Of a DNA stretch of 64,000 nucleotides, positions 11,364-22,459 are shown piece after piece. The notes beneath the pieces were generated by a model that saw only the letters and a program-made list of their open reading frames with translations, did not search any database and was not told the DNA's origin. Every line of letters starts with the position of its first letter. Positions within the stretch are counted from its first letter, which is position 1. The stretch is from Berberis thunbergii (taxonomy: Eukaryota > Streptophyta > Magnoliopsida > Ranunculales > Berberidaceae): NCBI GenBank assembly GCA_003290165.1, contig QNQO01000219.1, positions 806,001 through 870,000 on the forward strand, in the 5' to 3' direction. A program made the translations under genes and the position numbers.

Positions 11364-11891
11364 CTCACTTTACACCACAAGAAGGAGGAGAATTCAAAAG
11401 AAGAAAGCAGAGGTAGCATCTTCTCTTCTTAGACTGACAAATTCGTAGCGTATTTCAGATTTGGATGTCAAATTAATCAAACTTTCGATCTACGAATTGG
11501 GCGGTCCAGCAGATCCACGGCGTCCGAGCGAGAGAAAGGCACAAAGGAGAACAAAGAGGGCCACAGAGAGGCAAGAAGAAAAGATCGCAGCAGAGGGAAA
11601 GGAAGATCCAGCACATTTGGTAGAGCCAAAGAAAGGGTCGTAGAGGGAGAGGAAGATCGCAGCAGAGCGAGAGAAAGGCAAAAGGGTCATGTTTTTTTAG
11701 TTTTAGTTCAATATTTGGTAGAGCCAAAGAAAGGGTCGCGCTAAGTCAAATATTTGGGGGAGCGCCAAAACGCTCAACCAATTTTACACAACGTTTTTTT
11801 TTTTAAGTCATTAAAACTTGACTTTTGATAGCACATTTGTAAAAAATGCTATTATCAAATGCTATCAATGATGATATTTGGTGTAGTGAGT

Positions 11892-12064
11892 CTTGTTTAG
11901 TTTTGGATCTCAGCTTCCTTCTCCTTTCTCTGTCTCTTCCTTCCCACTCCACTCTGATGCCTCTAACCCACCATTGATCTTCTGTATATTGGAAATTGAT
12001 TTGAGCTGAGGAGACAAGAAAATCTTTTTGGTTCCTGCTATGTGGAAGATTGAGCTCAAATCAG
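11892..12064 (+). other. Leader exon of DUF247 copy 2
   Basis: This CT-rich exon ends GAGCTCAAATCAG at 12064 with the donor GTTAGT starting at 12065. The two intact DUF247 genes end their leader exons in almost the same bases (GCTCAAATCAG or GATCAAATCAG), so this is the homologous exon. The likely acceptor is the CAG at 14415-14417 (TTTAGTTGCAG). CACTA element 2 ends only a few bases upstream, so the promoter that once drove this exon has been separated from it. Confidence 0.6.
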
Positions 12065-12339
12065 GTTAGTTATGTATATAATTTTTTTTCTAACGCGCTT
12101 CATGCTTTTTCTGTTTGTTTTGCAACTTGCTAAAGTGCTTTAAATTCTTGATTTCTTGCATAGTTACTCTTGCTTTAAGGGCCACAGTAATTTACCTGTT
12201 TGTTTAGATTGCCCATAGTGAAGAGCCATCTAGATTATAAAACCTAATAGAGGTATAAGAACCCATTGAAGAGCTAGATGGTCATTTTAAAAATCGATTG
12301 AATCCGCTGGTTAGAGGTTATCAATAAACAGTCTGATTA

Positions 12340-13943
12340 TGATGTAATATGGATAGTTTTGAATATTGTATTATTTAATTATTAAATGGATTGATCCATC
12401 ACAAGCCTATATATCAGAGGTTGTAATCAATTTAGTTTAAGATTTTATTCAAATTGCGAAACTTTGTATATCAAGTTTCGGTCTTGTTTAGCTTAAAGTT
12501 TCGGTTGAACCCATCAAATTTTGGAATTATAGTGATAAGATCTTGGAAAAGATGCTGATGCGTATGAAGGATATACGGTTATCAACAAGTCATTACGTTA
12601 TGTGACGAAGTTTAAGCTGATTTTACGTTAAAGAAAATCTGAAGATCAAAGAAATTCACAAGAAATGAGTGGTTGCAGATAACAACCAATTTCCCCTACT
12701 TTTTAAGTCATAGTTCTATTGTTTTTGTTCCAAATCAAAAATTTTTATTGAAAGCCCTAGAACCAAAAAAAAAAAAACGTAAAAGAAGTTAAAGAGAGAC
12801 AATGTCTGAATTCGATCCGCTTCCTACCAACACCAACACCACCACCTATCTTCGCCATTGTTCGTCACAACTCCGGCGACACCAACAACCACCCACAAGT
12901 CAGTGAACAACCAACAGTGCCCAGGCAACTTGCGATCTTTCTCAATTGGATTCAACCATGCCTGCAGCTTTCCAAAAAAAAAAAAAAAAAAAAAAAACTT
13001 GCGATCTTTGGCAGGTCCCGATCCACCTGAATGTGGTCTCCTCTCCAGTTGCCAAAATTTCGTCAACTGCCCAACACCAGCAGCAGGTCGTATAAAGGAG
13101 ATAAATTATGTACATGAGGCTATGTGCACCCCTACATTGTTGTTGTCTACCACCACATCTTTATGAATCCCCCTTTCATGAAGGCAGAGCTATTCATCAC
13201 CATCAGAGCTTGTATGTAAAACCACAATTTACAACTTCCAATGACTTTGATTCTGAGGTTATTCACCACCAGCGGACAACATATGTACCACCATGGTACA
13301 ATGTTTATGATTCAATGTGGGAAATTTTTGTGGCTAATTTTGTACATAGTATTCAAATCATCAAGTAGATATCCTTTGACTTCATGTTTGGTGACAAATT
13401 TTCTATTTGATTATTCATGAGGAAAAGTTCGAGGTCGACTCTTGTCATGCATTTTTTAAAGATATCATCCTCAAACTCGAGCTTTTCGAAGTGGGAGAGA
13501 ACAATGTAATATGAATAGTTTTGTTTATTGTATTATTTAATTGTTAATTTGACTGATCCATTGTAAGGCTAAATAGAAATAGAAATCCAATTGGGAATTA
13601 GGTTTAGGTTTTATTTTATTTAAATAGACATAGTCCGAAATTGTAATAGTTTAGTTTTGAGTCTAGAGAATTCAAGTTGTGAAGCTTGATCTTATCAAGT
13701 TTCAGTCATGTAATGGGTTTAGTGAAAGCTTAGAAACCAAAGCATAACTGAAACTTGAAACTTGAGTAAATTCTCAAAGCTAAAAAACTAAACTGATTAT
13801 AACTTTTGATTATGCTCATTTAAATAAAAGAAAACCTAAGCCTAAACCTCATTCCTAATTGGGGTTCTAATTTTATTTAGGTTCCCACTGGATCAACCCA
13901 ATTAATAATTAAATAATACAATAAGCAAAACTGTCCATATTAC
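12340..13943. mobile_element. Fold-back, possibly Mutator-like, element in the leader intron of DUF247 copy 2
   Basis: Three copies of one roughly 200-bp sequence are present: 12343-12540 (+), 13505-13735 (+) and about 13745-13943 (inverted). Each begins GTAATATG, followed by TATTGTATTATTTAATT. The outer two form terminal inverted repeats, and GTCTGATTA occurs on both sides (12331-12339 and 13944-13952), a 9-bp duplication of Mutator length. Four extra bases (TGAT) sit between the left duplication and the repeat. The interior has a purine-rich GTGGGAGAGAA just before the middle copy, which resembles the polypurine tract and LTR start of a Gypsy element. The repeat may thus be an LTR that was later rearranged. 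No transposase was recognised. Confidence 0.5.
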
Positions 13944-14469
13944 GTCTGATTAATAGCATATTGCTTCACAAAAAATAGTGAATTGACTAACCCTTAATGA
14001 ATGCTCTGCACTCTAAAGCGTAAATAGTGAATTGACTAACCCTCTTCGAACGTGGGTCCTGTGTGGAGTTGGACTTTAGTCACGTAGCAGTGTCCATGGA
14101 CAATAGGTGGCATGGATGTTTAGTCTTAATATGTCGAGCAAGTACCATTTGTGTATGTAGTGGAATTACCAACAAAAGTATGTGAACCTAAATGATATGG
14201 GTTAGCTCTAGAATCTTCGAATTCAATGCAACACATAAATTTGAAACACTAGATCGAATACCAACCAACATTTTCAAAAACTATCAATGACCTTTAATCA
14301 TGCTTACCTAGTTCAGAGTTCAAACTTCAGTCCATTTTGCATGAATTTGATTAGTTCCCATGTTGATTTTGCAACAAATTTGATTGTTCTTATAGTTCAT
14401 GCATTCTTTAGTTGCAGGGTTGCAGTGGCGACAATACTTCGATAGACCAACTTGTTGGCTCTAAAGAAA

Positions 14470-15748
14470 TTGGCCAATGCTACAAATGGAGTGAATCAGC
14501 AGAACATGGGAGAACAAGTTCAAATTGAAATCAGTGAATACAGCAAATTATTGGCAGATTCTCTTGGAAAGGAACTAAATACTACGTCACCTTCATCAGT
14601 TAAGATCTTGTTGCATCCGTAGAGTACATGAGAAATTTCGCAGAATAAATGAATTTGCATATGCACCTGAGATGATTTCAATTGGGCCACCGTGATGAAG
14701 TAGCCTTGCAAGCAATGAAGAGCATAAGTTACGGTACATGAATGCACCAATCTATCGATCAAGAAATCCGGGGGCAAAATTGGAGGAATGTGTCGAAGTC
14801 ATTGGTAGGTCAGAAGAAGAACTTCGTAAATGCTATGCAGAACCCGTTGAATCTGATAAAAGCAAATTCACGAATGATGATGGTTGATGGTCTTTTCATT
14901 ATTGAACTCTTTTATAACTGTGCTTTGCAGGATAGTATACACGAAGATGACCCTATACTTTCTATAAAAAGCAAGGTGAGTTTGGTTCGTGAGATGATGT
15001 TACTTGAAAACCAACTTCCCATGTTTGTTCTTGAGAGTTTGTTTGATATAACCATTGGAAAGCAACAAGGTGGAAAATCACTAAACAAGCTTGCTATTGG
15101 TTTCTTCAATCCTTTGATGAAGGAGGAATGTATTCTGGAAAATTGCCCGATCAACACCAAAGGCAAGCATTTACTTAACTTACTAAGACATTCCATCATT
15201 TGGCTGGCTTGGTGGAGACAAACATCATTCTAGAGTTGAAACATGTGCTATCTGTTACAGAGCTTCGATAGGCAAAAATTGAATGTCGTAGACGTTTCGA
15301 TGCACATAGTTTCTTAGGCATAAGGTGTTACACATGGCCACCGACTTCGCAGGTTCTTTTTCTTCAACCTTCTATTTTTAGATCTGTTTTTTTTAACATA
15401 AGGTCCATTGATGGGGTACTGGAAATCTCCCATATACTCATTCATGATCGGACAATCTCTTTTAAGAAACCTCATTGCTTCCTAACAGTGCTATGATGGG
15501 AGTTCTAAGTTATATGACATCTTATGCTTTTTTGATGTGTTGGCTCATTAACTCCTCAGACGATGTGAAATATCTGGCCTTTGTGACGAAGCGAATGCTC
15601 ATTACAAAACTGATTGGCATGCACGGAAAGCAACAGTGGTGCATTATTATATGCAAAAACTAGGCTAATGTTCAAGCTTTACGTAATGCTGTTGACCCCC
15701 ATTTCGACTGTATTTGTTATTCTTTCGTTTACTCTTCATAACTCTTAA
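14470..15748 (+). pseudogene. DUF247 copy 2, degenerate
   Basis: Alignment with the intact copy at 50557 puts the old start at 14470-14472, now TTG. The frame continues in the NGVNQQNMGEQVQIEISE region and is then broken by shifts and stops. The best remaining stretch is 14742-15233, which encodes MMMVDGLFIIELFY and MMLLENQLPMFVLESLFDI. A short inserted stretch interrupts the gene near 15324-15400. A later frame at about 15475 keeps MTSYAFLM. The C-terminal membrane helix is still visible before the TAA at 15746-15748. It cannot make a full protein. The leader intron in front of it is interrupted by the element at 12340-13943. Confidence 0.85.
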
Positions 15749-16081
15749 TTTTTCGTAATTGTGATTAAGTGAGTTTGGTGTACGATATGTTTTGGGCCAT
15801 TTTATATAAAATTTGGATAACTTTGTTTTGTACTTTTTGTTATGTTACATCTTCTGATATACAACATGCCTAACTGTATTGTTTTGATTATGAAAATCGT
15901 CTTCATCTGTGCGCAAACCCAGAGCAATAATGACACCACACAAGCAAGGCTCGTTGTGCATTACCTATCAACACTCTTATTGGCCGTCAAAACTCACCCA
16001 AAAGAGTGGGAAAGTGGCAACATTTTAGCATTATTATTACTGAATGATACATAAAAACGGTCATACCCTGAGCCGTACATG

Positions 16082-16642
16082 TGTTATGATGATATCGAGG
16101 AACTGCGGGTTCAAGCAACAGCCCAATACAGATCCATCCCGAGCGATTCTCAGCCTGCTCAACCTCAGCCGATCAGGCAGGCTCGTGCTCTCATAGCATT
16201 TTAGGCTCACACGTCTCACAGCTATCCTCGATACATGTAAGCCCTTTTCAGGCAAGAATCTTGAGGATCTGCTTCAGACGGGCAAATACCAGAATATCTT
16301 CCACATAGGGAAACTCCCTTCCACGGAATGCTCTCGGATTGGGAACTATCTTCCGCGTATCTAGGAGCACGGAGCTAACATGAAACTTCCCTCCTACAGC
16401 ACAACTCCTAATTAGAGAAGGATCTCCACGAAGATCCTCCCTAATCTATGCCTACGATGGTCTGGTTAAACCAAGACTCCTTGCATTATAAATAAGACAT
16501 GAAATTGGTAAGCTAAGGTGCACAACAAATTCCCTGTTACAGCATTACACCTTCCTGAGATTCTTGTCTGACTTTATCATCGAAGTGTCATCGGCCACCC
16601 CACTGTGGTTTGTTGCTCACGTATGCTACTTGTGCAGGTCAA
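16082..16642 (+). mobile_element. Solo LTR, probably Gypsy-derived
   Basis: A 561-bp block starting TGTTATGATG is flanked by ACATG on both sides (16077-16081 and 16643-16647). Its middle has a promoter-like CATTATAAATAAG at about 16482-16494. Its downstream part (CTGTTACAGCATTACACCTTCC) resembles the R/U5 region of plant Tat-type Gypsy LTRs. The right end reads GGTCAA rather than the canonical CA. No internal coding region follows, so it would be a solo LTR. It lies between DUF247 copy 2 and the fragment of copy 3. Confidence 0.55.
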
Positions 16643-16689
16643 ACATGTCTGCGGGACTAGGTCAGAGCAGGAAGCAAAAAATGACTGCA

Positions 16690-17095
16690 TCAATTACCAA
16701 AAGAATACACTATTTGTTTCTTCAATCCTTCGCTGAAGAGGGAAGAAAGCATTATTGCCAATTTTTCAACTCCAGTGGGAAGCATTTGCTTGACTTTGTA
16801 CCTAAGACATTCTATTATTCGCCTCAAGGGGTGGAGACAAACACCGCTCAGCCTTGTACGGTGAAGAAATACTTTGTTCAGCCTAGCACGATGGAACAAA
16901 CACCATTCGTGAGTTCAAACATATACAATTGATGAAGTTAATATTATTTATAGAAACTTAAAAGTTATACTGAAGTGTGATTATTTCCTGAATCCATGAA
17001 AAGCAATTTCCGTCATTGCTGCAGTTTTACTACTTGTCATGACCTTCATGTTGGCTTTATTTGCCCTTTTTTCTGTCACTGCTCACAAGTCATAA
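16690..17095 (+). pseudogene. DUF247 copy 3, fragment of the C-terminal half
   Basis: The stretch from about 16700 encodes pieces of the DUF247 region around SSGKHLLDFVPKTFYYSP, homologous to the KGKHLLDLL block of the intact genes. After a gap the family C-terminus reappears at about 16975-17095: KAISVIAAVLLLVMTF, a membrane helix, then VTAHKS and TAA. The N-terminal half and most of the domain core are absent. The solo LTR at 16082-16642 lies immediately upstream. It is clearly non-functional. Confidence 0.75.
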
Positions 17096-17381
17096 ACAAT
17101 TTTTTCTGCGAATTGATGAAGTTTACTACTTACCCTAGTAAAATCGATTGAATAGAAGACCATCTCCCGCCTTTAGGGGAATCAGTAGGTTACTGTTTCT
17201 TCCTTCTATGCCATGTCACCACGAAAACAAAGATAATCTGAACTAAGGAATGTGGGACTTAATTAGTTTATTATCTGACCTTTATTAGCTTTCCTCTTCA
17301 CTTCCCACTCATTTCACGTACGTGGATCCAGTTTCATGTTTACATATTAGCAAATGCTGAGGAGAAAACAGTGACAGTTTC

Positions 17382-18431
17382 TGTAACGACCCGATCCGCA
17401 CAGTAAGATATTGTCCGCTTTGGGCCCAACCGGCCCGCACGACTTTAAAAGGCCTCTTTCAGAATATGCACAGCGAACACTGGGCCCCTCTCTGGCCCTA
17501 CTCATCCATATATTGTCCTCTTTGGCCTATTGGGCAGCATTACGCACCTCCCTCACCTCAAGGATTTGTTGCTTCCACCCACCTACTGGGGCTCCACAGG
17601 CCTCTTACTATGAGGATCCAACCTCGCACATGTATAGCACATAACCATCCCGCACCCAGGCGATGTGGGACTATGATCCCCCTTGGTAGCTAGCCCAACC
17701 CCTCTTGGGATCCACAGGCCTGTTGGGCCTATTGGGCTCCAACCCTCACCCTCAGGTCCGCCCACACAAGGGTCTCACAATCCACCCCCCTTAAGGCCCA
17801 ACGTCCTCGCTGGCCACACAGGCACAACGTCCACGTTGCCCGAGGGCCCACCTCCATGTGGCACACTTCCGGCTGGGTCAGGCTCTGATACCATTCTGTA
17901 ACGATCCGATCCGCACAGTAAGATATTGTCCGCTTTGGGCCCAACCGGCCCGCACGGCTTTAAAAGGCCTCTTTCAGAGTATGCACAGCTCTGGCCCACT
18001 CATCCAAATATTGTCCTCTTTGGCCTATTGGGCAGCATTCCGCACCTCCCTCACCTCAAGGATTTGTTGCTTCCACCCACCTACTGGGGCTCCACAGGCC
18101 TCTTTCAGAGTATGCACAGCGGACACTGGGCCCCTCTCTGGCCCTACTCATCCAGATATTGTCCTCTTTGGCCTATTGGGCAGCATTCCGCACCTCCCTC
18201 ACCTCAAGAATTTGTTGCTTCCACCCACCTACTGGGGCTCCACAGGCCTCTTACTATGAGGATCCAACCTCGCACATATATAGCACATAACCATCCCGCA
18301 CCCAGGCGATGTGAGACTATGATCCCCCTTGGTAGCTAGCCCAACCCCTCTTGGGATCCACGGGCCTGTTGGGCCTATTGGACTCCAACCCTCACCCTCC
18401 CCCTCAGGTCCGCCCACACAAGGGTCTCACA
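17382..18431 (-). mobile_element. TRIM (terminal-repeat retrotransposon in miniature)
   Basis: Two LTRs, 17382-17779 and 17897-18431, both begin TGTAACGA and end GGTCTCACA on the + strand. They enclose only about 117 bp. The short interior contains GCTCTGATACCA, the complement of the initiator-Met tRNA primer site, next to the right LTR. It also has a C-rich stretch, the complement of a polypurine tract, next to the left LTR, so the element reads on the minus strand. A perfect 5-bp duplication GTTTC flanks it (17377-17381 and 18432-18436). No protein is encoded, and the open frames across it are chance frames in GC-rich LTR sequence. The element landed in sequence resembling a DUF247 leader. 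Confidence 0.92.
17897..18431 (-). repeat. Long LTR of the TRIM, with an internal tandem duplication
   Basis: This LTR is 535 bp against 398 bp for its partner (17382-17779). The extra length comes from a tandem duplication of about 140 bp. The stretch from the CTCTTTCAGAGTATGCACAG phrase (about 17969) through GGGGCTCCACAGGC is repeated from about 18100. Between the remaining parts the two LTRs differ at only a few positions by eye, suggesting a young insertion. Confidence 0.8.
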
Positions 18432-19095
18432 GTTTCATTCCCCAACAAAGCTACTCTATATATTATGCAGGTGTTTTTTTTTTCTCTTCAAACACTCTTA
18501 GATTCTGTTTGTTACAGAACTCAATACTTTGCATTGCATTGCATTGCATTGTTTGTAACATAAAATTATTGAAGAAAATAGTAATAATAATAAGAAGAAT
18601 CTATAGAATGGACTCCATCAGTGGTTGTTGTGGCTTCGGAAGCAAAAGAATGTCTTTGCATCATCACAGAAGAGATTTGACATTGTGAAGCCACATTGGT
18701 TGTTTCCAACATTAATGGAGGAGTTCCATAAGATGTAGCTAGTCACCAGACAGAGTTCTTAGTTCTAGATAGTCGGTCACCACATGTCATTTACCTAAAC
18801 ACTATTGGTCTTGACCATGCTTAAACATTGTCGTGCACAACCATACCCAAACACTGTCAGGCACGACAGTGTTTTAAATTCTTAAAAGTCTTGGCCACAG
18901 CTTAATCAAGGGTCAAATAGTTGAGTGTGGAAGACCTTGCATCTTTAGCTAACCAATTTCTTTCATTTTTCATTATAAATAGATTGGCTTCTGTTAAACG
19001 TTATGGCATATTTGACATTCTGCAAACTGTTCTTAATAAGTTTGAATCCATTATTTGCAGGGTGTTTAGAAGGAACAATGTGGCTGTGCAGTAAA

Positions 19096-19400
19096 ATGGA
19101 CGGTACAGTCCAAATTCAGTCGAACTTTTGGCAGATTCCATCACGCGGGCATCATCATGAACACATAGGTGCATCCTTTGTGGATCCAAAGAGTCCTGAG
19201 AAATTGCTCAAATTAAATGAGCATTGCATATGTGCCCAACACTGTTTCAATTGGGCTTTTCTACCATGAGAAGGTAGCCTTACAAGTTACAACGATGGAT
19301 GATCATACACTGTAGCATTTCTCTTTTGATACAAGTGTGAAGACGCCATGGGCAGTCTAGAAGATGAAGCTCCCAAATGTTTTGATAATTTTGCAGCCGA
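19096..19400 (+). pseudogene. DUF247 copy 4, N-terminal fragment
   Basis: The sequence from ATGGACGGTACAGTCC resembles the start of the intact gene at 41880 (ATGGACCGTAGTCC). It then shares blocks such as TGAGAAATTG, AAATGAGCATGCATATGTGCCCAACA-like and TCAATTGGGC, and further on CTAGAAGATGAAGC. Large parts of the first 110 codons are missing and frames are shifted. Upstream, TTATTTGCAG at 19051-19060 corresponds to the leader-intron acceptor of the intact gene (TTTCTTTGCAG at 41833-41843). The copy is closer to the 439-aa gene than to the 443-aa gene. Confidence 0.7.
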
Positions 19401-19409
19401 TTCTCAACA

Positions 19410-20280
19410 ATGAACACCAATTGTCATTTGTGTCAGTCATTGGACAAAGAGCTATGACAGTCATCAGGACCTATAAGCAAGGAATGAGATTTCATAATTT
19501 CATTTTTTTTGAATTCCCAAAAGAAAAATAGCAAAAAAAAGTTTTTTACATTTTTTCGAAAATTTTCGAGTTTTTTTTTCGTAAAAAAAAAAAACTACCA
19601 AAAGTAACATTTTTTTAAGGGTTTTTTGGAAAATTTTCAAAGTTTTTTCATAAATTTCAAGGTTTTTTCTAATTATCATTATTCTAATTATTTATTGATT
19701 TTTTGAATCACCTCCTTGATTTTCTAATTAGCATCTTTTCTAATTGGATACTGGTTTTTGAAATCTTCCCCTAATTTTTTAATTATATATAGATTTCATG
19801 TTTATTTCATTTTTTTGATATTTAAGCTTAATTTAATGTGTTCAATGGATTTATTTACTTGCATATAATTTTGTTTTTCACATATTTTATATACCCTTGA
19901 AATTCATTATATATATTTTATTTATTCTCGAATTTTTTATGTTTTTTCTTTACACATAAATTTTTTTTTCGTAATATTTCTTAAAATCAAGAGACCAAAA
20001 TTAACTCAACTCGAAAAACAAAGTCACAATCCTTGACTATCAATAGTTTTTTTTTCCTATAGAAGATGTGAACGTTGAATAGCAATGGATATCAATTAAA
20101 ATATTTCGTTAATGATAGCTAATCTATGAGATGATATATATGTGAGGGGAGGAGGGAAGAGAAGAGGAAAGATAGGATAACTTTCAGAGACAAGGAAAGG
20201 CTTAACAATATGCACATGGCTTGTATTTTACAGGGATAAGGTCCACTTGGATATTGTGTATAACTTTAAAGTCTTATTGT
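19410..20280. other. AT-rich spacer
   Basis: This is very AT-rich sequence with many T and A runs, for example the TTTTTTTCG-type repeats at about 19505-19680 and TATATATTTTATT stretches. No gene, RNA or transposon end was recognised. Confidence 0.4.
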
Positions 20281-20289
20281 ACACGTCGT

Positions 20290-20428
20290 TTTCTGTGGTG
20301 TGTGTGCACAGCTTTTCCTCATATCTTCATCTTCAAAGCACTCTTGTTCTACAAGGGAATTAGTGAGAAGAAAACAACATCCATCAGTGTTTCTTTCCTT
20401 TGATCTATCTGGAACTATGACTTGTCAG
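20290..20428 (+). other. Possible leader exon of DUF247 copy 5
   Basis: A pyrimidine-rich stretch (CAGCTTTTCCTCATATCTTC) is followed by TTGTCAG and the donor-like GTTAGA at 20429. The first bases after the donor (CTCTTCAAGTGCATTT) resemble the intron start of the intact genes. The Harbinger-type sequence begins immediately afterwards. If correct, this exon and the copy 5 coding region at 38773 are now about 18 kb apart. The match is weak and rests on layout as much as on sequence. Confidence 0.35.
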
Positions 20429-20686
20429 GTTAGACCCTCTTCAAGTGCATTTAAATCTCTAATTAAATCTTGTGGATTTAAAGGATTTTGATGAATTTTA
20501 AATGATTGAATTTTAAAGTATTTTTATGAATTTCTATGAATTTTTATGAATTTCTTTAGATTAATATGTTATTAATCATAGGAAATCATTAAAAAATACT
20601 ACATACATTGTTATTCATGTCAATATAAAATCATAATACATCCCTCAAAATACCAATTAAATAACCATTTGTATGCTCCGATAATT

Positions 20687-20853
20687 TTGAGTGAGGCTAG
20701 AGAACGAGGTTTGCAACTAGGATGATGTGGCATTATCAGAGGAAGTTTTTACAACCTCGAAATACACATAAATACTTTGGGGATTTCATCATTCTTTTAA
20801 GATCATGCCATGTCACCATGGTTGCAAAAACCTGATTTCTTAGCATTTTCCCA
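20687..20853 (+). mobile_element. Short MITE, copy a
   Basis: A segment of about 165 bp beginning GAGTGAGGCTAG and ending CCTGATTTCTTAGCA appears again, inverted and about as diverged as an old repeat, at 40999-41179. Both copies have imperfect terminal inverted repeats built on CCTAGGAAATCAGGTTTTGCAA. Here it lies inside Harbinger element 1, replacing sequence present in element 2. The superfamily was not assigned because no clean target duplication was seen. Confidence 0.55.
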
Positions 20854-21133
20854 ATAAATTTTACTTCAAGGTAAACAAAAAGAACATTCAAATACATTGA
20901 AAATTGTCCAAAAGTAATACAAATGTTGTTTCGAATCTCTTTGATAGAATCCCAAATGTTGTTTTTGATCTCTCTAATTCCATTTTCTCCACTTCCCTCT
21001 ATCATTTTTTTTTTCCATTAGGCCATGTATTCCTTAAATTTCACTGGCTATCGTACCAATTGAATCCATGTCAACACAAATTTTTTTTTAGAAGATTAAC
21101 TTGAGTGATGGTCTTAGTTGGGGTATTATATGC

Positions 21134-21430
21134 TTAATACTCAGTTCTAGCTTTTTTTCTTGGAATGAGCTTTTCTGTAGGGGCCTCCAAATTTGTGTTT
21201 AGGAAAGGTGATGAAGTATAATCGCTAGGTGACAGAGTTTTGTATGATGTTTCATTAACAATATTGTTATCATCAAACAAGTTCTCATTTTCTTCAAGAC
21301 TATATGTTCTAGCATCGGTACCATCGCCAAATTCAAGTGCATTTTTTCCAAGAGTTATTTCATTGCCAAAAATAATTTGCAAATCCTCATAATCTTCAAA
21401 TGATCCATTGCAAAGATTTTTTTGAGATGG
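21134..21430 (-). pseudogene. Harbinger ORF1 (Myb/SANT-like) relic, element 1
   Basis: The minus-strand frame includes MQIIFGNEITLGKNALEFGD followed by an acidic, Ser/Thr-rich linker. This parallels the frame at 28039-28587 in Harbinger element 2. It corresponds to the middle of ORF1 proteins, which carry an N-terminal Myb/SANT-like DNA-binding domain and act together with the DDE transposase. The domain itself and the C-terminal part are missing or broken here. Confidence 0.65.
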
Positions 21431-22459
21431 ATGGGACTATTAAAAAAATTAACAAAAAACATATTATTAGCATACGAAAGTGAATAATTTCAATATTAGG
21501 GAAAATGAATTCAATCAATTCAACCAGACAAGAAACTGAAAAAACAAAACAAAAGAAAGAACACAAGTTTCAGGGTGTGAAGACCAAGGTTCAGGCCTAT
21601 AACCTAAAACGAAAAAACAACAATAACAAAACATTCAGAAAATTTTATATCTACACCATTGATGACAGACAAGAAAACTCAGGTTTGAACCACACTATCC
21701 AAATATTCCCAAAATCAGAGATTCTCAAAAAATATTCAGATAGGATTACCCAAACCACTTGATCAAATAGTTGGCTACCACAGAGGCCATAATATCAATT
21801 TTCACCTAAACTTTACTGTCAAATACAAATACTTTATCCCCCTGAAAGAGAAGCTTCAAACCCACCAATTCCCCATGGCAGCCAAAAGTCTGAAATTCTT
21901 ACTTTGAACCTCATCAAACCAGTCAAACCACATATATCTACATAGACAATCCAAATGTTACCATTCATCAATTTGCTTTTCACTTTGCACACCTGTGGCA
22001 CCTTAACTTTTTCTACAAATTTATCATGAAGGTAAAAACAATAAAAAATTCTTGGAAAATTTATTAATGTACCAAAATTTGCAATATATTTAAGAGACAT
22101 GGGACCATATGAACCTAACTTGATTGTAATTTATGTGACCATGACTATATATATGTTTTAGCTTTATTATTGCAAACTTGGGTGGCCTTACAATTTTTAT
22201 TTATTTTTTGTTAAAGCGTGTATATATATATATAATTAGGATTACAATTATGATGTCTTGCTATTGTAGCTAAGTTGTGAGCCGCATAGCTGAGGTCTTT
22301 ATTAATATAATTACATAACCAAAGCTATGAATAGAAAGTAGTCATCGTATGTTGTTAATAAGAGGACACCATATCCAACAAAAGGTTGTCCAAGGGTCCT
22401 ACTGATCATCTTGCAAAATAGAGTTTAGCATCCTTGAGTCTCCTAGCATAAACCATGTT

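Larger units (their letters stand above)
7214..11888. mobile_element. CACTA element 2, carrying captured gene fragments
   Basis: The left terminus is CACTACAAGAAAAAAAGG and the right terminus ends GGTGTAGTG. A perfect 3-bp duplication AGT flanks it (7211-7213 and 11889-11891). The left subterminal region repeats an ATAGCGTTTT / AAAACGCTAT motif in both orientations, and related ATAGCA motifs occur near the right end. There is no transposase gene. The interior contains a nested hAT MITE (7811-8254) and at least four minus-strand exon-like fragments: 8815-8972, 9160-9345, 9727-9846 (ABCG transporter) and 11222-11363. This composition is typical of gene-capturing non-autonomous CACTA elements. 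It lies directly upstream of the leader exon of DUF247 copy 2, so it may have displaced that promoter. Confidence 0.88.

Noticed and set aside
11133..11448. Two + strand frames of 73 and 99 codons with basic tails
   Set aside because: They overlap the minus-strand exon-like fragment at 11222-11363, which has a start, splice donor and family-like composition. The + frames have neither splice edges nor recognisable motifs.
17411..18688. Many overlapping open frames on both strands across 17.4-18.7 kb
   Set aside because: They lie in the GC-rich LTRs of a TRIM whose ends, primer site and target duplication are clear, and the same peptides recur because the LTR is repeated.
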